From: JBLIOB01 sp047639575
Lineage (GTDB): Bacteria > Bacteroidota > Bacteroidia > Flavobacteriales_D > Parvicellaceae
NCBI GenBank assembly: GCA_047639575.1
Contig: JBLIOB010000067.1
Coordinates: 1-17,417, forward strand
Direction of reading: 5' to 3'
Length of the DNA: 17,417 nt
The position numbers and the translations under genes were made by a program. This document shows positions 15,125-17,417 of the stretch, piece after piece (the stretch's first letter is position 1; every line of letters begins with the position of its first letter). A model generated the notes under the pieces. That model made no database searches and was not told the origin of the DNA. It saw only the letters and a list, made by a program, of their open reading frames with translations.

Positions 15125-15319
15125 TTACTTTTTATCTACTTCTTCAGAAGAACCTTCGGCTTGTGGATCACCAGAAGCATCTTTGAATTCTTTAACCCCT
15201 TTACCAAGGCCTTTCATCATTTCTGGAATTTTCTTTCCTCCGAATAAAAGTAAAACAATTACAAGGATGAGGACAAATCCCCAAATGCCCATTTTATTGA
15301 TAATTAATAGATCTAGCAT
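15125..15319 (-). CDS. tatA: Sec-independent protein translocase subunit TatA
   Basis: Pore-forming subunit of the twin-arginine translocase, which moves folded proteins across the inner membrane. It has 64 residues: one transmembrane helix (about 11-26), the hinge FGGKKIPE (26-33), an amphipathic helix (about 31-46) and a charged tail. The usual polar residue early in the helix, often Glu, is not evident (MGIWGFVLIL), so the extreme N-terminus is less certain; ATG at 15319 or 15292 are both possible and I prefer the first. It heads the tatA-gatA-transglycosylase-DUF4837 unit and has a TAnnTTTG box upstream. tatC and tatB are elsewhere. Confidence 0.9.
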   Translation of the reverse strand: MLDLLIINKMGIWGFVLILVIVLLLFGGKKIPEMMKGLGKGVKEFKDASGDPQAEGSSEEVDKK

Positions 15320-15365
15320 CTTTTCAATTTTTTCGAAACCGCACTGGTACTTACGAATTTCACCG

Positions 15366-15373
15366 CAAAGTTA
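15366..15373 (-). promoter_or_regulatory. Candidate -7 promoter element TAACTTTG for the tatA operon
   Basis: The minus strand reads TAACTTTG (15373-15366), an exact TAnnTTTG match, 46 bases before the tatA ATG. No TTTG box is seen at the expected distance upstream. The rest of the 190-base gap (15320-15509) holds an AT-rich ATTTCTT/AAGAAAT inverted repeat near 15429-15454 and no gene. Confidence 0.4.
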
Positions 15374-15509
15374 GTTAAAAACGTTAATACTAATAAGATT
15401 ATTGAAGATAGTTAAGGTCAAAATCGAATTTCTTAGCGATAAAAAAAGAAATCTATGATTAATCAAGCCACGAGAGTAGCCTGTTAAAGCTTAACTCAGG
15501 GTGTATGTT

Positions 15510-16733
15510 TTACTTTTTATAAATCCATGTTTCGGGGTTCTGCTTGGACATGGAGCCATCTGAATTAATCTTCCAAATTTCTATGTGAGCCTCGCTAATT
15601 GAACCTTCTGAGAGTAACTGACCAATATTTTCCTTTGTATCTATTTTTTGTCCCTTTTTAACGAACACTTCTTTAAGGTTAGAATACACCGTTCTATAAG
15701 AACCATGCTTCACCATAACTACTTTACCGGCACCTGATATTACCATAATACTCGAAACTTCGCCTTTAAATATAGCTCGCACATTTGCCCCTTTCATTGT
15801 GCTAATATCAATACCATTATTTTCCACGAATGTGTGTTTTACAACGGAGTGTTCGTGTTTACCATATTTCCCAGTCACATCTCCTTTGGTCACTGGCCAT
15901 GGAAGCTTGCCTTTATTAGCTTCAAAGGATTTCGAGGCTAGCTTGATCTCTGGAGTTTGCCCGAAACCAGTTGTAGTGGTTGCTGCATTGGCTTTGTTGA
16001 GTTTCGCTATTTCGGCTGCAATTGCATTGGCTATCGCACTTGTTAATTTCTTCTTTTTTGCTTGTTGCTGAGACAACGAATTTTTCAAATTAGCCTCATC
16101 CGACATTAATTTTCCTAATGCTTGTTTTTGAAGGATTTGATCTTCTAGAAAGTTCTTCCTTTCCACATCCTTTTCACCAGCAAGCGCCAATTTTTGTTCT
16201 TTCGTAGACTCTAATGCTGAAATCTTATTTAGTAATTTCCCTTGTTCTGAAATTATCCTATTTGCTTGTTTTTGACGGTACGATGCATATTCCTGCAAGT
16301 ACTTCATTCGTTTATAGCTTTGTGACACACTTTCTGATGAGAAGATGTAGATTAACTTATAATCGGTATTTCGATTTTTATACGCGTACCGCAGCATTTT
16401 GGTATAATCGGCTTTGAGCTTTTTCAAGTTACTTTCATGCACCTCGATCTCCTTCATTGTATGCGAAATCTGATCCGTTGTTTTCCGCATTTGATGATTG
16501 ATGTTCGCAATCAACTCTTCTCTATAAGTAATTTGATTCTCAATGATCCAGATTTCCGCCATGGTTAGCTGTTTCGAGCTCCTGGTTGCCTTTATAAGTG
16601 CTTTGGTATTGCTTATCTTATTCTGAATAGAACGCTGTTGTGACTTAAGTTTTTCACTGCTAGTTTGCGCAAATAATGCAGGGCTTGCTCCAAGGAACAG
16701 GACAATGACTATCAAATGCTTCAACTTTTTCAT
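15510..16733 (-). CDS. envC: EnvC-type murein hydrolase activator (coiled coil plus degenerate LytM/M23)
   Basis: Periplasmic protein expected to activate amidases during septum splitting. It has 407 residues. Residues 1-22 are a signal peptide ending LFA-Q. Residues about 25-250 are coiled coil rich in Lys, Gln and Glu. Residues about 277-405 are a LytM/peptidase M23 domain. The active-site ligands are mostly altered: the HxGxD site reads NNGID (305-309, His to Asn), the YxHL site reads VYSNL (His352 to Asn), and the HxH site reads EAH (381-383). This pattern is as in E. coli EnvC, so an activator, not an endopeptidase, is inferred. The ATG overlaps the stop of the upstream DUF4292 gene (ATGA). 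Bacteroidota homologues are usually annotated as peptidase M23; confidence in the symbol is moderate. Confidence 0.82.
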   Translation of the reverse strand: MKKLKHLIVIVLFLGASPALFAQTSSEKLKSQQRSIQNKISNTKALIKATRSSKQLTMAEIWIIENQITYREELIANINHQMRKTTDQISHTMKEIEVHESNLKKLKADYTKMLRYAYKNRNTDYKLIYIFSSESVSQSYKRMKYLQEYASYRQKQANRIISEQGKLLNKISALESTKEQKLALAGEKDVERKNFLEDQILQKQALGKLMSDEANLKNSLSQQQAKKKKLTSAIANAIAAEIAKLNKANAATTTTGFGQTPEIKLASKSFEANKGKLPWPVTKGDVTGKYGKHEHSVVKHTFVENNGIDISTMKGANVRAIFKGEVSSIMVISGAGKVVMVKHGSYRTVYSNLKEVFVKKGQKIDTKENIGQLLSEGSISEAHIEIWKINSDGSMSKQNPETWIYKK

Positions 16734-17417
16734 TCTATTTTGGTGTACTTAGGACTAATCTTAAAAGGAAAGGTGATTGGAATATTCCATTTAAGCCTCG
16801 AGTTTTTCAATTCTAGCCTACCAGAATCAGTCGGGCTATTTAAAGCAATATCTGTTCTGCTAGGAAAAAACTGAGTTTCCACTTCCAAATATTCGGAATA
16901 TCCTACTTCAATTGACGTAGTATCTGAGAGTTTGTTCACTAACTGTTTGTTAATTCGATACGATTTTGGGTCCAACCAGTGTCTATAGATGTACTCCTCT
17001 TTACTCTCAGCACCTTGTTCTAGCGCTTTTTTAATCTTTCTTTTACTAATTGAACTAATGAGATAAAATGCTGAATCTATATTAGTAGCATAGTTTATTG
17101 TAGAATCAAAACCGATCGTATTACCTACTAACAACTGCTCAAGCATGGAATAGTTTACATCAATATTAGTTATTCGTTTCAAGTATTCTATTTCACCAAC
17201 GAAATACTCTTTCTTCATCCGATCGATATATTTGACACTGTCTTTAGTAATAATTGCGGTCCATACGGGCTTACTTAAAAATGTAATGGTGGTCCAAATA
17301 GCGCTATCTTTTTGAATCCGATAGCTCGCTTTAAAGCTTAAGTTCTTTCCTTTAACATGCGCCTTAACTCCAGATTTAAATGAAAGAGTGTTGAATTGAA
17401 ATTCACTTGCCGTTAAC
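16730..17417 (-). CDS. DUF4292 family protein, 5' partial (runs off the window)
   Basis: The minus-strand frame remains open from the stop at 16730 to the right edge, so the ATG at 17218 is an internal methionine and the true start lies beyond the window; 229 codons are visible. The upstream part reads KASYRIQKDSAIWTTITF and later ITKDSVKYIDR before MKKEYFVGEIEYL, matching the beta-strand repeats and DS..YIDR..K.Y signature of the Bacteroidota DUF4292 family (LolA/LolB-like fold suspected, not proven here). The C-terminal part ends LKWNIPITFPFKISPKY. Function is unknown. Its position just before envC, joined by a 4-base overlap, suggests co-translation and an envelope role. Confidence 0.85.
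   Translation of the reverse strand, partial: LTASEFQFNTLSFKSGVKAHVKGKNLSFKASYRIQKDSAIWTTITFLSKPVWTAIITKDSVKYIDRMKKEYFVGEIEYLKRITNIDVNYSMLEQLLVGNTIGFDSTINYATNIDSAFYLISSISKRKIKKALEQGAESKEEYIYRHWLDPKSYRINKQLVNKLSDTTSIEVGYSEYLEVETQFFPSRTDIALNSPTDSGRLELKNSRLKWNIPITFPFKISPKYTKIE

Noticed and set aside
15483..15495. GTTAAAGCTTAAC near-palindrome downstream of envC
   Set aside because: Short AT-rich arms and no T-run on the minus strand, so not supported as a terminator.
15799..16071. Plus-strand ORF opposite envC with a hydrophobic C-terminus
   Set aside because: Shadow of the coiled-coil Ala/Lys-rich region; the hydrophobicity comes from antisense of Lys/Ala codons.
16730..17218. Complete gene starting at ATG 17218
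   Set aside because: The same frame continues without a stop to the window edge and the extra residues carry the DUF4292 pattern, so it is an internal methionine.
1..17417. Mobile elements, CRISPR arrays, tRNA or rRNA genes
   Set aside because: No direct-repeat arrays, transposase or integrase motifs, or clover-leaf sequences were seen.

Overview
The window looks like a chromosomal segment from a low-GC member of the Bacteroidota, most likely the Flavobacteriia/Flavobacteriales. This is an inference from gene content: an outer-membrane-type sorting domain of the type IX secretion system (T9SS), Bacteroidota-restricted DUF4837 and DUF4292 proteins, a Bacteroidota-style EnvC/TatA/GatA/lytic transglycosylase neighbourhood, several lipoproteins, weak Shine-Dalgarno signals, and promoter elements of the TAnnTTTG type. 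I saw no tRNA, rRNA, CRISPR array, transposase, integrase or phage gene. It reads as ordinary chromosome with a few lineage-specific genes.

Left part (1-5500). A plus-strand pair encodes a trypsin-like (S1C/HtrA-like) serine protease, cut by the window edge, and an overlapping paralogous lipoprotein whose trypsin fold has lost the catalytic His and Ser. Next come a T9SS-secreted protein (minus), a YihX-like HAD phosphatase (plus), methylmalonyl-CoA epimerase (minus) and a second secreted protein with a variant T9SS-like C-terminus (minus). A strong intrinsic terminator separates the last two.

Middle (5500-11100). A plus-strand family-5 (oligopeptide-type) substrate-binding lipoprotein has no permease or ATPase nearby. 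It meets a minus-strand three-gene unit (LysE-type exporter, FAD-dependent oxidoreductase, small lipoprotein) at a shared bidirectional terminator. Then comes a gene-poor stretch holding a previously easy-to-miss 46-codon gene with its own terminator, a small SH3/Sm-like protein, and a plus-strand membrane protein with a PH-like C-terminal domain.

Right part (11093-17417). Everything is on the minus strand and packed tightly. DUF4292 protein (partial) and EnvC-type murein hydrolase activator are joined by an ATGA overlap. After a 190-base gap with a promoter-like element come tatA, gatA, an MltD-type LysM lytic transglycosylase and a DUF4837 lipoprotein, with gaps of 9 and 4 bases and then an ATGA overlap. 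This block links cell-wall remodelling (EnvC, transglycosylase) with housekeeping functions (Tat export, Gln-tRNA/Asn-tRNA amidation).

The most unusual items are the active/inactive protease pair, the 46-residue small protein unit, the terminator that sits 8 bases before the epimerase start codon, and three convergent gene pairs with zero spacing or overlapping ends.
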